A DNA stretch of 64,000 nt from Aspidiotus rigidus (GCA_035079385.1 JAVHKY010000052.1:13578001-13642000), one strand, 5' to 3'. Shown: positions 10,894 through 22,617, counted from the stretch's first letter. Notes: a model not told the origin generated them from the letters alone. A program made the numbers and translations.

Positions 10894-11486
10894 CATCCCT
10901 AGATACTTGATTTTTAACAGGCGGGTCTGTATATTCTGTGATCCACATTAGCTCATTGTACCGCCCACAATGATTGAAAGATGAATAAAAATAAATAAAT
11001 AAAATGAGAGAAGAATCATCTTATATTCATAAAACGGAAGAAAAGAACAATAGTCTTATGATAATTGTACGGTTTCGTGCACACTCATTTTATTAAGTCG
11101 CTTCAGGAAGCAGCAACTAAATATGAATTTTTCTGATTCAAAACTCAGCGATTTCCCCTTTTACCGCAAACTGCGACTGAATCAATTGAAGCTTTAAAAT
11201 TTTATTGCTGTATATCATAGCAAATTGTTCAGTTAGCAGCGATTTCATACAGTTTTTTTCTTTAAAATTCCGCTTTTTGCAGCGAAAATTTCTCTTGTGC
11301 GATTAAATTATCACTCGTTAAGTACAAAATCTTGTTCCTAATATTCGACACTGATTTCAGAGCGCAACAATTATGAAGGTAAATTCATAAAGGAAGTAAT
11401 TCATCCAAAAATAAAACAATTAATGATTTTCCGTGTTCCACGCACTAAGATTTCAACTTAGTTGAAAATGAAACCGATTGGGGGGT
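10894..11486. other. AT-rich non-coding stretch
   Basis: No gene is visible. A GC-rich pair AGGCGGG and CCGCCCA (about 10919 and 10966) could be a weak hairpin near the Helitron 3' end. I do not see a convincing CTRR terminus. Confidence 0.4.
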
Positions 11487-11526
11487 CCAGGGGGGCGAAG
11501 CCCCCCTGGAAAGGCGCGAAGCGCCT
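11487..11526 (+). repeat. twin GAA-loop hairpins with GCGAAGC cores
   Basis: Two perfect hairpins lie side by side: CCAGGGGGGC-GAA-GCCCCCCTGG (11487-11509) and AGGCGC-GAA-GCGCCT (11512-11526). Both are centred on GCGAAGC, a heptamer known to form an exceptionally stable single-stranded DNA mini-hairpin. They are strongly GC-rich within AT-rich sequence and sit directly before the tandem array. Confidence 0.8.
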
Positions 11527-11527
11527 G

Positions 11528-13011
11528 TTTTTTACTCAATCGTTACATTATCGTGCCATCACAATCAAACATTTCAACAGGCATCATTCGAATCATTACA
11601 GCGCACATCGTTCAGATTATCATGCCACAGCATTCAAATCTTGTTTCTACATGCATCAATCATCCGAATCATTCGAATACATTCAGACAACACGCATAAT
11701 ACAGTTCTCATTTTGACTTTCAGCAACGCACGCTCCGTTTTTCAGAGAGGGACGAGATGTGGCGTTCCTGTCACAATGTTGCAGCGTTACTTGTACATAA
11801 TCTATCGCACTCTGCCTACATAGCACATCACGAGCTATATTTTTGACAGCGCTCCTGGTCATCAGTCGAACCACCTTATCCGTTACAATTGGCGACTGTG
11901 ACAGAGTACCTATCCTTTTGGAAATGCGTCTGGGTACCCAAGCATCCGAATGGTAAGCCCGCGTAAGCCATCCAGACTCACTTGGTAATGGCAGGCACTA
12001 GTAGTGAGGGTACTGACAGCTAACGAGGCTGAAGCTTATTTCTTACTCACACGAGTAACGTTTTCGTTCAACTATATCGCAATTTTTTACTCAATCGTTA
12101 CATTATCGTGCCATCACAATCAAACATTTCAACAGGCATCATTCGAATCATTACAGCGCACATCGTTCAGATTATCATGACACAGCATTCAAATCTTGTT
12201 TCTACATGCATCAATCATCCGAATCATTCGAATACATTCAGACAACACCCATAATACAGTTCTCATTTCGACTTTCAGCAACGCACGCTCTGTTTTTCAG
12301 AGAGGGACAAGATGTGGCGTTCCTGTCACAATGTTGCAGCGTTACTTGTACATAATCTATCGCACTCTGCCTACATAGCACATCACGAGCTATATTTTTG
12401 ACAGCGCTCCTGGTCATCAGTCGAACCACCTTATCCGTTACAATTGGCGACTGTGACAGAGTACCTATCCTTTTGGAAATGCGTCTGGGTACCCAAGCAT
12501 CCGAATGGTAAGCCCGCGTAAGCCATCCAGACTCACTTGGTAATGGCAGGCACTAGTAGTGAGGGTACTGACAGCTAACGAGGCTGAAGCTTATTTCTTA
12601 CTCACACGAGTAACGTTTTCGTTCAACTATATCGCAATTTTTTACTCAATCGTTACATTATCGTGCCATCACAATCAAACATTTCAACAGGCATCATTCG
12701 AATCATTACAGCGCACATCGTTCAGATTATCATGACACAGCATTCAAATCTTGTTTCTACATGCATCAATCATCCGAATCATTCGAATACATTCAGACAA
12801 CACCCATAATACAGTTCTCATTTCGACTTTCAGCAACGCACGCTCTGTTTTTCAGAGAGGGACAAGATGTGGCGTTCCTGTCACAACATTGCAGCGCTAC
12901 TCGTACATAATCTATCGCACTCTGCCTACATAGCACAACTATAATAGCACATCACGAGCTATATTTTTGACAGCGCTCCCGGTCATCGGTCGAGCCACCT
13001 TATCCGTTACA
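11528..13011 (+). repeat. 555-bp tandem array of TRIM-like LTR + internal units
   Basis: Units start at 11528, 12083 and 12638 (period 555 bp); the third is partial and ends at the LTR terminus CCGTTACA. Each unit contains about 230 bp of internal sequence and a 130-bp LTR (11758-11887, 12313-12442, 12868-13011); the LTR in the two complete units is followed by a primer-binding-site-like TGGCGACTGTGACAG and further internal sequence. The third LTR carries a 14-bp duplication. LTR-internal-LTR-internal chains arise by unequal LTR recombination. The small ORFs repeated in every unit are not supported as genes. Confidence 0.75.
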
Positions 13012-13504
13012 AGGTAATTTTGCAATGCGGTTCCTTAGTTTGGCTTATAACTACGGCATATAAACCCAGATTAGAAACTAGATGTATACTGCTAGTTCAA
13101 ATGATATAATTTTGCTGGATATCAATTTCATAATTATATAAAGATAATCAACATTCAATCATTTATTCTGCTCTACTGTTTCAATACTTCAATTTCATGA
13201 GTATTGATCCAACCAATTGAAAGAATTCATCTTTTCTCACTCTTATTTTATTCAGTTGAAGCAAACACCAAACAATTGATAAGCAATCACCTGAAGCAAC
13301 AACTGTGGAGTATGAACAACGCTGATATTTCCCCATTACAACATTAAAATTTGTCATTTTTATCATGAGATACTTAGGTAAGGATAATGGTATGAGTCGC
13401 GAAATCCGTGTTTTTAAATCCTCAATTAAAATAATGTGGATCATCTTTTTACACTTCTGGCAAGTTGTAAGACATTCTGTTCTACACGCATTCTTTAAAA
13501 GGAA
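13012..13504. repeat. dispersed non-coding repeat family, copy
   Basis: Contains CCCAGATTAGAAACTAGAT (also near 58730) and AACAACGCTGATATT (also near 16035). It belongs to the same family as the segments at 7.1, 14.1-15.2, 15.7-16.5 and 58.3-58.8 kb. No coding sequence. Confidence 0.5.
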
Positions 13505-13762
13505 TAGTAATGGAGGGACAGAAATGCTCGGTTTCGAAGGTTCCCTCCACGCATTGATAGATAGCACTATTTCAGTTGTACAAACTTACAACACGCGGCG
13601 GCTGTGTACAGTGCAGTGGTACACTTTTGTACGCGTCCGTGAACGATCGTCAACGTACTTTTGAATGATGCCTACTTCACGTGTTATGTAGTTCCGTACA
13701 ACTGAAACAGCGCTATCTATCTCTGCGTGGACGGTACTACCATTTGTACCTCTCCATTACTA
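13505..13762. mobile_element. foldback MITE, TAGTAATGGAG ends
   Basis: Inverted arms run from TAGTAATGGAG (13505) to CTCCATTACTA (13762) and include matched internal blocks, for example ATAGATAGCACTATTTCAG on the left against CTGAAACAGCGCTATCTAT on the right. No ORF. Confidence 0.7.
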
Positions 13763-14055
13763 TAGTCTATTCAACCTAAGATTACCAATCAGTGCTGATA
13801 CCATCAAACCAGTGGGGTGAGAGGAATGATGAAAACCGGCGTCACATTGACGAACGCGTACTGCGTGCGTTTTTATTGTTCATTGTTTACTTTTCAGTTT
13901 TCTTTATCGTCTCGCGCGATTTTTGCGGTACCGAATTTGGTGGCCGCATATTTTTTTGCATGTGCGTATGCTTCTCCTGCGCAACGGTTTGAACACAGCT
14001 TCAGTTGCGTCATCCGTGCAACGTCACAATTTGTAATCTTAGGTTGAACAGACTA
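13763..14055. mobile_element. MITE with 22-bp inverted repeats and TA flanks
   Basis: The left end TAGTCTATTCAACCTAAGAT and the right end ATCTTAGGTTGAACAGACTA are inverted copies differing by one base. TA dinucleotides flank both sides, consistent with a Tc1/mariner-type duplication. It lies immediately beside the preceding foldback. Confidence 0.7.
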
Positions 14056-14374
14056 TATTCATACTCAAAGGCCTACGCTGGTCTTTGAGAACAGTTGTAA
14101 CAGACATTTTTTATTGTCTTGTTCCTACCATCCTATCTATTGTTATGTTTGTATAAACACCATAACAATGATAATGCAAACATACAATCCTTCAAAAGAA
14201 AATAAATTTATAATTTGAACATTCAATCTGATTTGTTAATACGCTGATATTTAAGAATGTCTGTAACATATATTTTTGGAGTTTGCAGTGTTGGTAGCCG
14301 TGCGTACAAAGGTGATCATGGTTCAATTTTTATTTGTATAATCTCCAAACAGTTTTTCAATTCTGTTTTCCAAA

Positions 14375-14488
14375 CATGACGAACTAAAGAACGAGGCAAA
14401 AACGCCGTTTAATTTTCCTAAGGAACGAACGGATAGCCGTTCGTTCTCCCATAAGACCTGTGTTGAAGACTGTTCTTAGTTCGTCATG
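14375..14488. mobile_element. 114-bp MITE, CATGACGAACTAA ends
   Basis: Terminal inverted repeats CATGACGAACTAA and TTAGTTCGTCATG bound 114 bp that also contains the inner hairpin GAACGAACGG..CCGTTCGTTC. No target duplication could be made out. Confidence 0.6.
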
Positions 14489-15160
14489 TATGCTGTTTTC
14501 CAATTGACCATTTTTGTACGACGTCATAATTTTCATCTCGCTTATGAAAAAGGTATCTTCATTAGATATGACTGTAGATACTATTTGAATGAATTTGAGT
14601 ATACGTGCCCTGCTGTTCATTGAATCCAGATATTTCATACGAAAAATGTTCATCATTAGTTCTACTTTTGTTAAAAATATCGCAAAAGCTTAACATTCGA
14701 AGGGTTCTTCTAATATTTATCGAAGTCTACAAAATCCTATGTAAACGAGCACTATGCGCGCCAGCAGAGTAGCAGCTTGCAAATGTAAATTTCTCATATG
14801 TACGACATCAAGTATGAGCTTTAGAAAACATTGTTTGTTACAAAAAATATTTGTTTCAGAATTCTCTACAACTTTGATTCTCACACTGTTCTTGATTAAA
14901 AGTCAAATAACTTCAGAAAATGCGTCTGAACTAACGCATGAATTTGGTCCATGAGAAAAAACCCATGATCACGTTTGTAACTAGCGCTACCTAGTGTATA
15001 GGTTACGCTGCCTTGCGAATGCCAAGTACGCAAAGACACAAGAGTTGAGAATAATTGAGACTATGCAGCATATGGCTCACCCACCCGTGACGTCAGCATC
15101 TGAACTGATCCAAGGAAGAAGAAACAAGAAACAAGCACCCCGCAGGCGGTGTGTTACGAG
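14489..15160. repeat. dispersed non-coding repeat family, copy with TGACGTCA
   Basis: Contains the CGCAAAGACACAAGAG, TGACGTCAGCATCTGA and AAGCACCCC segments of the family also seen near 16.5, 17.2, 58.3 and 60.8 kb. No gene. An hAT-type MITE is inserted in its GTTACGAG near the family's GAGGGTCGGC segment. Confidence 0.5.
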
Positions 15161-15622
15161 CAGGGGTGGTTACGTTCATGAACTTGAACTGAAGTTCACG
15201 TTCACGTTCATTCTTTTCCGTGAACGTGAACGTCCAAAAAGTTCACGTTCATTTTTTTCCGTGAACGTGAACGTCTAAAAAATGCACCACGTTCATTTTC
15301 AAATTTCTATTTTGTTTTTTTCACTTTTTCACATAATTACTTCTTCAAATGTTCACAGTTGAGTTTCTACTTTCTACTAGGGTACCTGCAGTCCTACTAC
15401 AAAGACTTTTATTATCGTTTATGTATTGATTTAAACTATGAAAAGCGCAGGATTAAAACAAGTGAAATGAACGCGTTCATTCTGTTCAGTTCTTTTTTTT
15501 TATGTCGTTCATTCCGTTCACGTTCATTTTTTTCAATGAACGCGAATGAGTATTTCGTTCACGTTCATTTAAAAAAAATGAACGTGAACGAGTGAACGCG
15601 TTCATGAACGTAACCATCCCTG
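15161..15622 (-). mobile_element. hAT-type MITE family A (GAACGT-rich), copy 3, complete
   Basis: 462-bp element bounded by CAGGGGTGG and CCATCCCTG with an exact 8-bp duplication GTTACGAG at 15153-15160 and 15623-15630. It is inverted relative to the copies at 1036 and 3450. Terminal GAACGT/ACGTTC arrays differ in length from the other copies, as expected for slippage. Confidence 0.9.
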
Positions 15623-15630
15623 GTTACGAG

Positions 15631-16545
15631 GGTCGGCGAATGACCGAGTTATTTCTGATAAGAAAAATATCGATTGAGATCGACACAAGGTGCAGGAAAA
15701 TAGAAATGATGAAATCTTTGAGCGCTAAAACCCAACTAGAAAGTAGGACCAAGTACCTACAAATTAAAATTGAATTGAGGATTAGAAAGCTAGGATATCA
15801 CATTCACAATCAATTTTTGATCATTATATTTCCTACTTTTTTATTTGTAATTATTCATTTCATATTCTCATCGCGTTGTAAGACATTCTCTTTCATTTGT
15901 ATTCAATTTCATTCATATTGTTTGAACCGCCTTTTCAAGAATTCACATCACATCTTTTTGATTCTATTTGTAAAAGCTAACACTCAACAATTAATAATAG
16001 CAATAACCTGAAGTAACCACTGTTGAGTACAAACAACGCTGATATTACACCCTCCCAACAATTGTCATTTTTGCCATGAGATAAGAATAATAAGTAACCA
16101 GATTGTAACACCACGTAGAATTGAAACCCTTGACTAATTAAAACTACCACAAACTTCAATCATCTGCTCAAAACCCAACGATGTAATTGTTATACTACCT
16201 TTGTAGTCAACTTCAAAGTACTTAGAACTAGGTATAGGTAAATTTAAATTCAAAATTGAATCGCGGACCACAAAGCCGGGATACCGCATTTGCGATCCAT
16301 GATCAACTTTTAAATCAGTCTGTTCCGTACGTTTTTTTTTTTTTTTGCAATTATTCATTTCAGTTTCCCATGGCATCGTAAAAAATCTCGTTTCATCCGT
16401 ATTTATTAAAGGAAAATAAATTTATAATTCCGTAAAATCAAATTAATTAATACGCTGATCCATGAAAACACATGCGAACACGCAAAGACACAAGAAACAA
16501 CACGAAACAATATAGGCTACAAAACTCTTCTCGGTAGAAAATTAC
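15631..16545. repeat. dispersed non-coding repeat family, copy
   Basis: Parallels 13.0-14.3 kb segment by segment: AACAACGCTGATATT, an ATGAGATAAGAATAA block, then GAAAATAAATTTATAATT and AATACGCTGAT. The 139-codon open frame across 15592-16011 is AT-driven (Ile/Phe-rich) and is not a credible gene. Confidence 0.45.
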
Positions 16546-16553
16546 GCCATTAG

Positions 16554-17016
16554 AATCACGGTACATTATAGAGGTATTGACACGAACGTATAATAGCCGT
16601 GTTTGTTATTGTCGCATGAGTTCTGTCAGTTGATGTAATCTACGCTAGGAGCGTTGCAAGGTATTACTAAGCAGGAAAACAACATGAATACTACGTAATG
16701 TAAATTCATCAATTTTTAAAAATTTGTAGAGGAATCAGGTATCAACCTAAAAATCTGAAACTGGGTACAAATAGACAACTCACTGTGCTCTACTTATTTA
16801 AAAAAAAAATCATCTTCTTAGGTGAATTTCTTCATCTTTTACAACCCTCGAAAATATCGTCAATATTAGGGTACCTCCGGTAAGGTTCCGACACAGGTGG
16901 GGTGTGGAAGGTATTCAAACGATCGCTGCGAGCGTAGCGGAATTCTGTATGAATTAACACAGTTCGTGCGACAGAAATTTTGGGTCGTGTCAATACCTCT
17001 ATAATGTACCGTGATT
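16554..17016. mobile_element. candidate foldback, 32-bp arms
   Basis: AATCACGGTACATTATAGAG plus GTATTGACACGA on the left is matched in inverted orientation at about 16985-17016. The interior of about 400 bp is non-coding and carries a GC-richer block around 16870-16950. Confidence 0.65.
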
Positions 17017-17149
17017 AGAATCAAAGACGACAAAACGATGAACATTGAATAAGATTGAAACGCAAAACGCATTGCAAAACGTATTAACGCAATAGCGCAC
17101 AAAGAAATAAACAAGATACACGTCATGACACGGTACCATTAAAAATACC

Positions 17150-17240
17150 CGCAACTTACTGCGTTGTGGACTACCATGCTGTGACGTCAGCGTCTTGACT
17201 GAGACTAAAGAAGAAAAAAGTGATTACAATATGATCGGCC
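17150..17240. repeat. dispersed repeat family fragment with TGACGTCA
   Basis: TGACGTCAGCGTCTTGACTG and GAAGAAAAAAGTGATTACAAT match 60.82-60.88 kb closely. Confidence 0.55.
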
Positions 17241-17241
17241 G

Positions 17242-18166
17242 TTGTTGCCCAAGCCGACCTTGAAAATTATTTACAATCTTATGGACAAGCATGGGTCGGC
17301 ATTTGCAAAGCATCAATTTGATATAGAAACTGTTGGAGATCATGTGACATGTCTTAAACTCTTGAACAGGGCTGGATACGGATCGGATCGCGGATCATGC
17401 ATAACAGATCAAAAATTAGCAACCCGTGATCCATATTTGGATCATTTTTTTCCCGCGCTTTATGATCCGCGATTGATCCGAATCATTTTTTCATTTACGG
17501 TTGATTTGATCATTTGATCCAAATCATTTGCATTGATCTGCGCGAATCGCGTTTTTTTTGTTTGCTCCAGATTGAAGTGAAAAGCTCTAGAGCCTTATAA
17601 TTTTTTCACGTTGCAAAACAACCACATTCTCCATGGAGAAAGAGGAAAAAAATATTACATTCTATTTGAGTTCTTGTTTTCATTGTATATTATATTATCA
17701 TGTACTTCAGTACTCCTAGAGTAGATTCCCTGCATTTCTCGTTCAGTTTTGTTAAAGAAGGCGGATCACGGATCACTGATTTCCGGATCCCGGATCAAAC
17801 GTTCTGATTCGCAGTTGATTGATCCGTCGGATCGCAAAGAAATGTTAGTGACTGATCCGTGATCCGTGATCCAGATCGTTTTTAATGAACGATGATTGAT
17901 CCGCCGAAAGACCGATGATTTGCAATCCGCAATCCGAATCAAATTTTTGCGATTCGTGCCCGCCCCTGCTCTTGAAGGACAGGTACATTGCAAAAAAACA
18001 GACTGATCGCTGCTCAAAAATGAAACAGAAAGGCATGTTGCAGTATCACCAAAGTATGGCCTCATCCAAGAATTTGCCTCCCTTTTGCTGCGTCGGTCAT
18101 AATGACGTATATCGAAATGGTGGAGGGGAGCTTACAAGAGAAGACACGTATATTTCAATAAACTGA
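17242..18166 (+). pseudogene. unrecognised open frame split by a MITE
   Basis: If the MITE at 17367-17968 and one target duplication are ignored, the frame before it (containing KHGSAFAKHQFDIETVGDHV) continues in frame after it (containing YIAKKQTDRCSKMKQKG and NLPPFCCVGHNDVYRNGG) to a stop near 18164. Restoration of one frame across an insertion supports an old coding sequence of roughly 105 codons that was broken by the transposon. I do not recognise the family. It may be a fragment of another transposon protein. No intron signals were needed. Confidence 0.4.
17367..17968. mobile_element. hAT-type MITE family D built of GGATC-rich repeats
   Basis: 602-bp element with ends CAGGGCTGG and CCGCCCCTG and an exact 8-bp target duplication CTCTTGAA at 17359-17366 and 17969-17976. 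Both ends are crowded with GGATC/GATCC and GATCCG words (for example CGGATCACGGATC near 17762, TGATCCGTGATCCGTGATCC near 17850), giving many alternative hairpins. The core of about 230 bp is AT-rich. Layout matches family A but with a different hexamer. Confidence 0.9.
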
Positions 18167-18228
18167 TAATACCTAAATCAACTCCATTTCCAATCATTGA
18201 TGATATCATCACCCAAACTAAGGACTTG

Positions 18229-18357
18229 AAGGTATTCTTGTTTGATGTAAACAAATGCAGAGCCCCAAAAATCAAGTGCTGGTGGTGTACGTTCTTTATG
18301 GACCCACCACTTGATTTTTCGGACTCCCCATTTGTTTACATTGAACAAGAATACCTT
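18229..18357. mobile_element. foldback, about 58-bp arms
   Basis: AAGGTATTCTTGTTTGATGT through AAAAATCAAGTG on the left is repeated inverted on the right (ending AAGAATACCTT at 18357) with a few mismatches. Confidence 0.7.
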
Positions 18358-19332
18358 TAGCGCTTTACCCGAACGGGAGGAGGCTGTAGTTGGTTTTCAA
18401 TTTTGTAGGTACATCAATTCTGCATTCTGGACAATCCTCATCAGGCCAGAAGATAGACATAATTTCTACAAATTATAATACATAATTGTATTTTATAATT
18501 CAAGTGATAACAAGAATGAATGCAGCGGCATCAAAATTAACAAACATTGCTAAGGAAAAGAAATTGTGTCAATAAGCTTAGTAGCCTATAATTAATAAGC
18601 TTGAAAATTAATTGTTGATTAGTTCACGTAATTTTACAGAGGGTAATTGCTAACATGTTTTCCCACTTAAGGTAAATACACCTCGAGAGAATAGGTACAG
18701 GAATTCTGAGAATTAGCAGGATTTTGTTGTTAGTAACACCCACCAATATTTTCTACGGGTATAATATGTAGAACCAAGTCATAAAGAGCACCTGCAAAGA
18801 TGTAAATTGATACTCATAGAACCATCATAGAGTTGTACATTTTTGTATCTCAGTTATACGCTAATATAAAACAGACCTCTCTTATGGAGTATGGTCCATT
18901 TCTCTAGTGATAACATGGTGCATAATCATCCTGAATCAATCAACTCTAATTCTAAAACACCACCTGTGAGACAGGAATCAATTGGTGCTACTACAATACG
19001 CGCTCTACCTCCCATTTGACTTCTACACTATGTGCCTTACCTATCATTTCACTGCTACAGCATGCGTTCCACAAAGATTATCGCTGTAAAGATGAGAAAT
19101 AGGCAATAGTAACAGCTTCAGAGCTTACAAGACACTGCATAGCTACTCCTACAGAACTATCAGCTGTACATAATACAATTGTAAGATGTATTACCTATTT
19201 TACTTCAGTAGTAGTGCTCAATTTCTCATTAAATTGATAGTTGTTTGTGCGTGATATTGCTCAAAGAATTTATTTAACCTGCCCGTTGTAAGTTTGGAAG
19301 CCGCCTTCAGAACAACGCCCTACATGAACTAT
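18358..19332. other. AT-rich stretch without supportable genes
   Basis: No ORF, tRNA or clear inverted repeat is visible. A slightly GC-richer block lies at about 18960-19180, but no convincing exon frame runs through it. Confidence 0.4.
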
Positions 19333-19764
19333 ATTTAAGGGTACTTTGTCACTCACACACAGAAAATACACGTGTAATACACAAAATGGTGCGTTGCGGG
19401 TAGTGATTTTTGCCCACAGATCACATATTGAATAATGCACAAAATGATTAGGAACGTGGTGTAATTTTGAAAAATACGGCTAATTAGTTGACAGACCGCG
19501 AAATATTCTGAATGATTTTTAGGAAACGTTTGAACTTACGTCTGAAGGGGCCATTTTTGAATCGTTGAATTCCAATAATTAATGAACAAAATTAGTTCGC
19601 GTGAACCAATTAGGCGTATATTCCTACGCTTTGTCTACATAAATACAGAGTTTCAAGATATTTCATGCTTTATTTAATCAGTCATCTCGGGGGAAAAAAT
19701 CGCAACATGTGATACATATTTTGTGTGTGTCTACATGTGAGTGACTAGGTAGTGCATACCCTTG
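19333..19764. mobile_element. candidate MITE with imperfect inverted ends
   Basis: The left end TTAAGGGTACTTTGTCACTC and the right end GAGTGACTAGG..CATACCCTTGAA are imperfect inverted matches. The blocks CACACAGAAAATAC and ATTTTGTGTGTGT also pair. The interior is non-coding. Confidence 0.5.
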
Positions 19765-21656
19765 AAGTGCGGTATGGAAATGTTGGAAAAGCGCTGAAGA
19801 AATTGGTCAGGAGAGTGGGTACCAGAACTCCGTTGTCCAGCCAAAAAATGTCAAACAACCGGTAGTTTATGGAATGGTAATCCATTTTTCCAGTTCACAT
19901 CATAGAATGAATGAACCCTGACGCTATATCAAATAATAAAACTGGTATTCATCTTTGTAATTGACATGCCTTTTAGCCAAGCTGCTACTTTAATTCGCCT
20001 GTAAAGGCTCTGCTAGGGAGCGTCACTTTTCACGCTACACTCCAAGATGTTGGTGTGTAATAATCTCATGAAAATAACACAGGGATGATTTTTAAAAGTT
20101 CCTCACTACTTAATTGGTCAATTAGTTTTTAAAAATGAGATATACAAAAGTTGGAGCCGAGTCTGTTTTAACAATTCCAAAACTCTTAAAGGTGGCTTTC
20201 CATTTGAATTTTACAAGAAAGAAGAGCGAAAAGAAAATACCTTGTTTAGTCATTATCACCACTCATTATCACCGTCGAGTGCAAGCTTTGGAGAAATTCG
20301 CATAGCAGCGCATACTCCGCCTTTATTGGCGAATAGGAAGATCCCAGGTGACCGTGACAATTTGAATACAATGAAAGGGTATATTTTAAAAAGTTTTTTT
20401 AAAGCTAATTTTATTCTGTTTCTTTTAGGGTGATATAATTATGGATAATAATGAGAACATATTATTTTATCTTTACCTTACTGGCGCCGGTATTGTACAA
20501 TGTATGTATACCCTGCTACTTTATTTGGTTTGTTAGCGTCACTCATAAAAAATATGAGAAAATTACTTAGCTACAAGGAAAGTACCTAATCCAAAAATAC
20601 ATGACAGAATGATATCATCTTTTCGTTCTTTCTGTAACACTTGTGAGTTAGCTCTGGAACTACACGATTGAAGGAGAGAAGTGAGTTTGAATTTTCAGTG
20701 TCTAAAATTTTATAAGATATAAGTCCAATATTTCTAAAAAGATCTGAAGAACTGTAAGAAATTTTGTTACTTGCCATTCCGAATAGGAATACTTATTTCT
20801 TATCATCAAACAAACAATATTTTGCCAATTGACCAAGAAAATGGTAGGTTGAGTATAAATAACCTCAACTATTAATCATACAACAGAAAGAATTCAAGTA
20901 AAGTAAAATATACCAATACTGGATACCAAAAATTACCCTAATTAGGTATAGTAAACAGTCGGGGTAATTTTTGGTACTTAGTACAGTCGCCTCAATTCTG
21001 TCCGCTTTTTGCTCAATAGAGTAGTGTTTACTCTTTCTTTTTCTCTGTGAAGTGGATATAAATCGACGTGAAGCAAAAATAAATTGGCATATATTCAAAT
21101 TAGAAATCAGGAAAAGATCCTTTTGACGATTTGTGTGAGTATATGAATTGTGATAACAAACAATTAAGTACCACTAGATGAGATCTAGAAAATTGAAGCT
21201 TCTAGTCAAAATTTAATCCACCTTCAAAAACGCCATACCGGTACCTATTTTGAATTGCCGGATACAAATTTCGAAAATTGTGGATATTGAAGAAACAAAT
21301 GCTGCATTAAAAAAGTATAACAGGATAACTGAATTGTTCATACAAAACCCCTATTCAGAATGACTATAATATCTACATCAAAAGTATGTAGCAGTATTAG
21401 CCTTCGTCTTTCTTGTTTAACTTTTCTTCTTTTTTTTCCTGGTAATGAATCATTATAATTACTTTCCAGTCATATTTTGTAATTACCTATGACAATAATT
21501 ATTAAAAGAGAAGTCCCAACAATCTCTCCAAATATTCCAGGTATATATGCTGTAGTACATTTAGGTAACAACATATACATTTGAAAGAAAATCAATTCTC
21601 TTCAATCGACTTAATCGTAAATTTATTCTATTCAAATCGTGATCGTTATATAGACT
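19765..21656. other. AT-rich stretch, mostly unannotated
   Basis: A short inverted repeat ACCAAAAATTACCC / GGGTAATTTTTGGT lies at about 20926-20974. Open frames are short, AT-driven and on both strands, so none is called. Confidence 0.4.
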
Positions 21657-22069
21657 AAATTATCGTGACGTCAGTCAATGTAAACTCCCTACCAACAACG
21701 CGCAAACACACTTCAAAAACCCTTCAATGTGATCCATTGTATCGTTCTTGGTTCTATCACATTATTGATTCTCATGAGAAATACACTGGAACGTTTGGAT
21801 CATACGTTCAAATTGAAAAACCAGAAATAAATAAGCAATTATGTGCTTATATTCAGAAGTAGGAAGTTCTCAAGTATTTGTAAATGTACCTACAGTTCTT
21901 TATTTATTTCTGGTTTTCAAATTTGAATGTAAGATCAAAACGTTTCTGTGTATTTCTTATGGAGCAGTTTTTTGTTTACAAACCACAGCGGTAAAATAGG
22001 GTAAAAATAACAGCGTGCAGCGTGGTTGTAGGGTAAGCTATGTGAAGTTTGTGACGTCACGACAATTCA
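21657..22069. mobile_element. MITE with AATTRTCGTGACGTCA inverted ends
   Basis: 16-bp ends containing TGACGTCA occur inverted near 21657 and 22069. Inside, about 56-bp arms (AACGTTTGGATCATACGTTC side and its partner ending near 21952) form a second foldback. Confidence 0.7.
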
Positions 22070-22093
22070 GTCCATTGTAGTTATACTAGCCCT

Positions 22094-22568
22094 CAGACCA
22101 TACAACAGATAGACCCAGCATAGTAATGAATCTTTGAACGGAGAACATGATAAGAATACACATAAGAAAATAAGGGGGACTGGACCCAAGGTGTTTGAAG
22201 AGAGGTGTGCTCAGGTTGAATGTAAACAAAACGCAACCCGCTCGCACATTTAAAAATACATGGGACGCGGAACCGAGTGACGTCACCCGGTTCTGTTTTT
22301 ACATTGTTTTAAATGGAGATCAGCTGATGTAGCGCCTTGTTGTTTACATTGAGCTGAGCACACCTCTTTTCAAACACCTTGGACTGGACTGGACCTTGTT
22401 TACAAGTTTGATTAGCGGCGCGGGTGTAGGGTGCGTTTCACTGCTCCGCGCGTTCACCCGCATTGCCTTCATTGAGGTCCAGTCCCCCTTATTTTCTTAT
22501 CATGTATTCCGTTCAACGCGTTGTACACGCTTATATGGCCGATGCTCGGTCCATCTGTTGTATGGTCT
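22094..22568. mobile_element. three-layer nested foldback
   Basis: Outer arms AGACCATACAACAGAT (about 22096) and ATCTGTTGTATGGTCT (about 22551). A middle pair of AAGAAAATAAGGGGGACTGG and its complement (about 22484). An inner element bounded by CCAAGGTGTTTGAA (about 22188) and TTCAAACACCTTGG (to about 22384). TGACGTCA lies near the centre. The same inner end, in the form CCAAGGTGGTTTTTGA, starts the structure at 27017. Confidence 0.7.
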
Positions 22569-22617
22569 AAGTACTAGCCGCAAGTAGTTATTATAGGTAA
22601 AATGATGATTTAATGGG

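Noticed and set aside
11528..13011. CRISPR-like or simple satellite reading of the 555-bp array
   Set aside because: Units are far too long for CRISPR and contain an LTR with a primer-binding site. A transposon-derived tandem explains them.
15592..16011. 139-codon plus-strand ORF
   Set aside because: It starts in a MITE end and runs through AT-rich repeat. It is Ile/Phe/Ser-driven without a domain.
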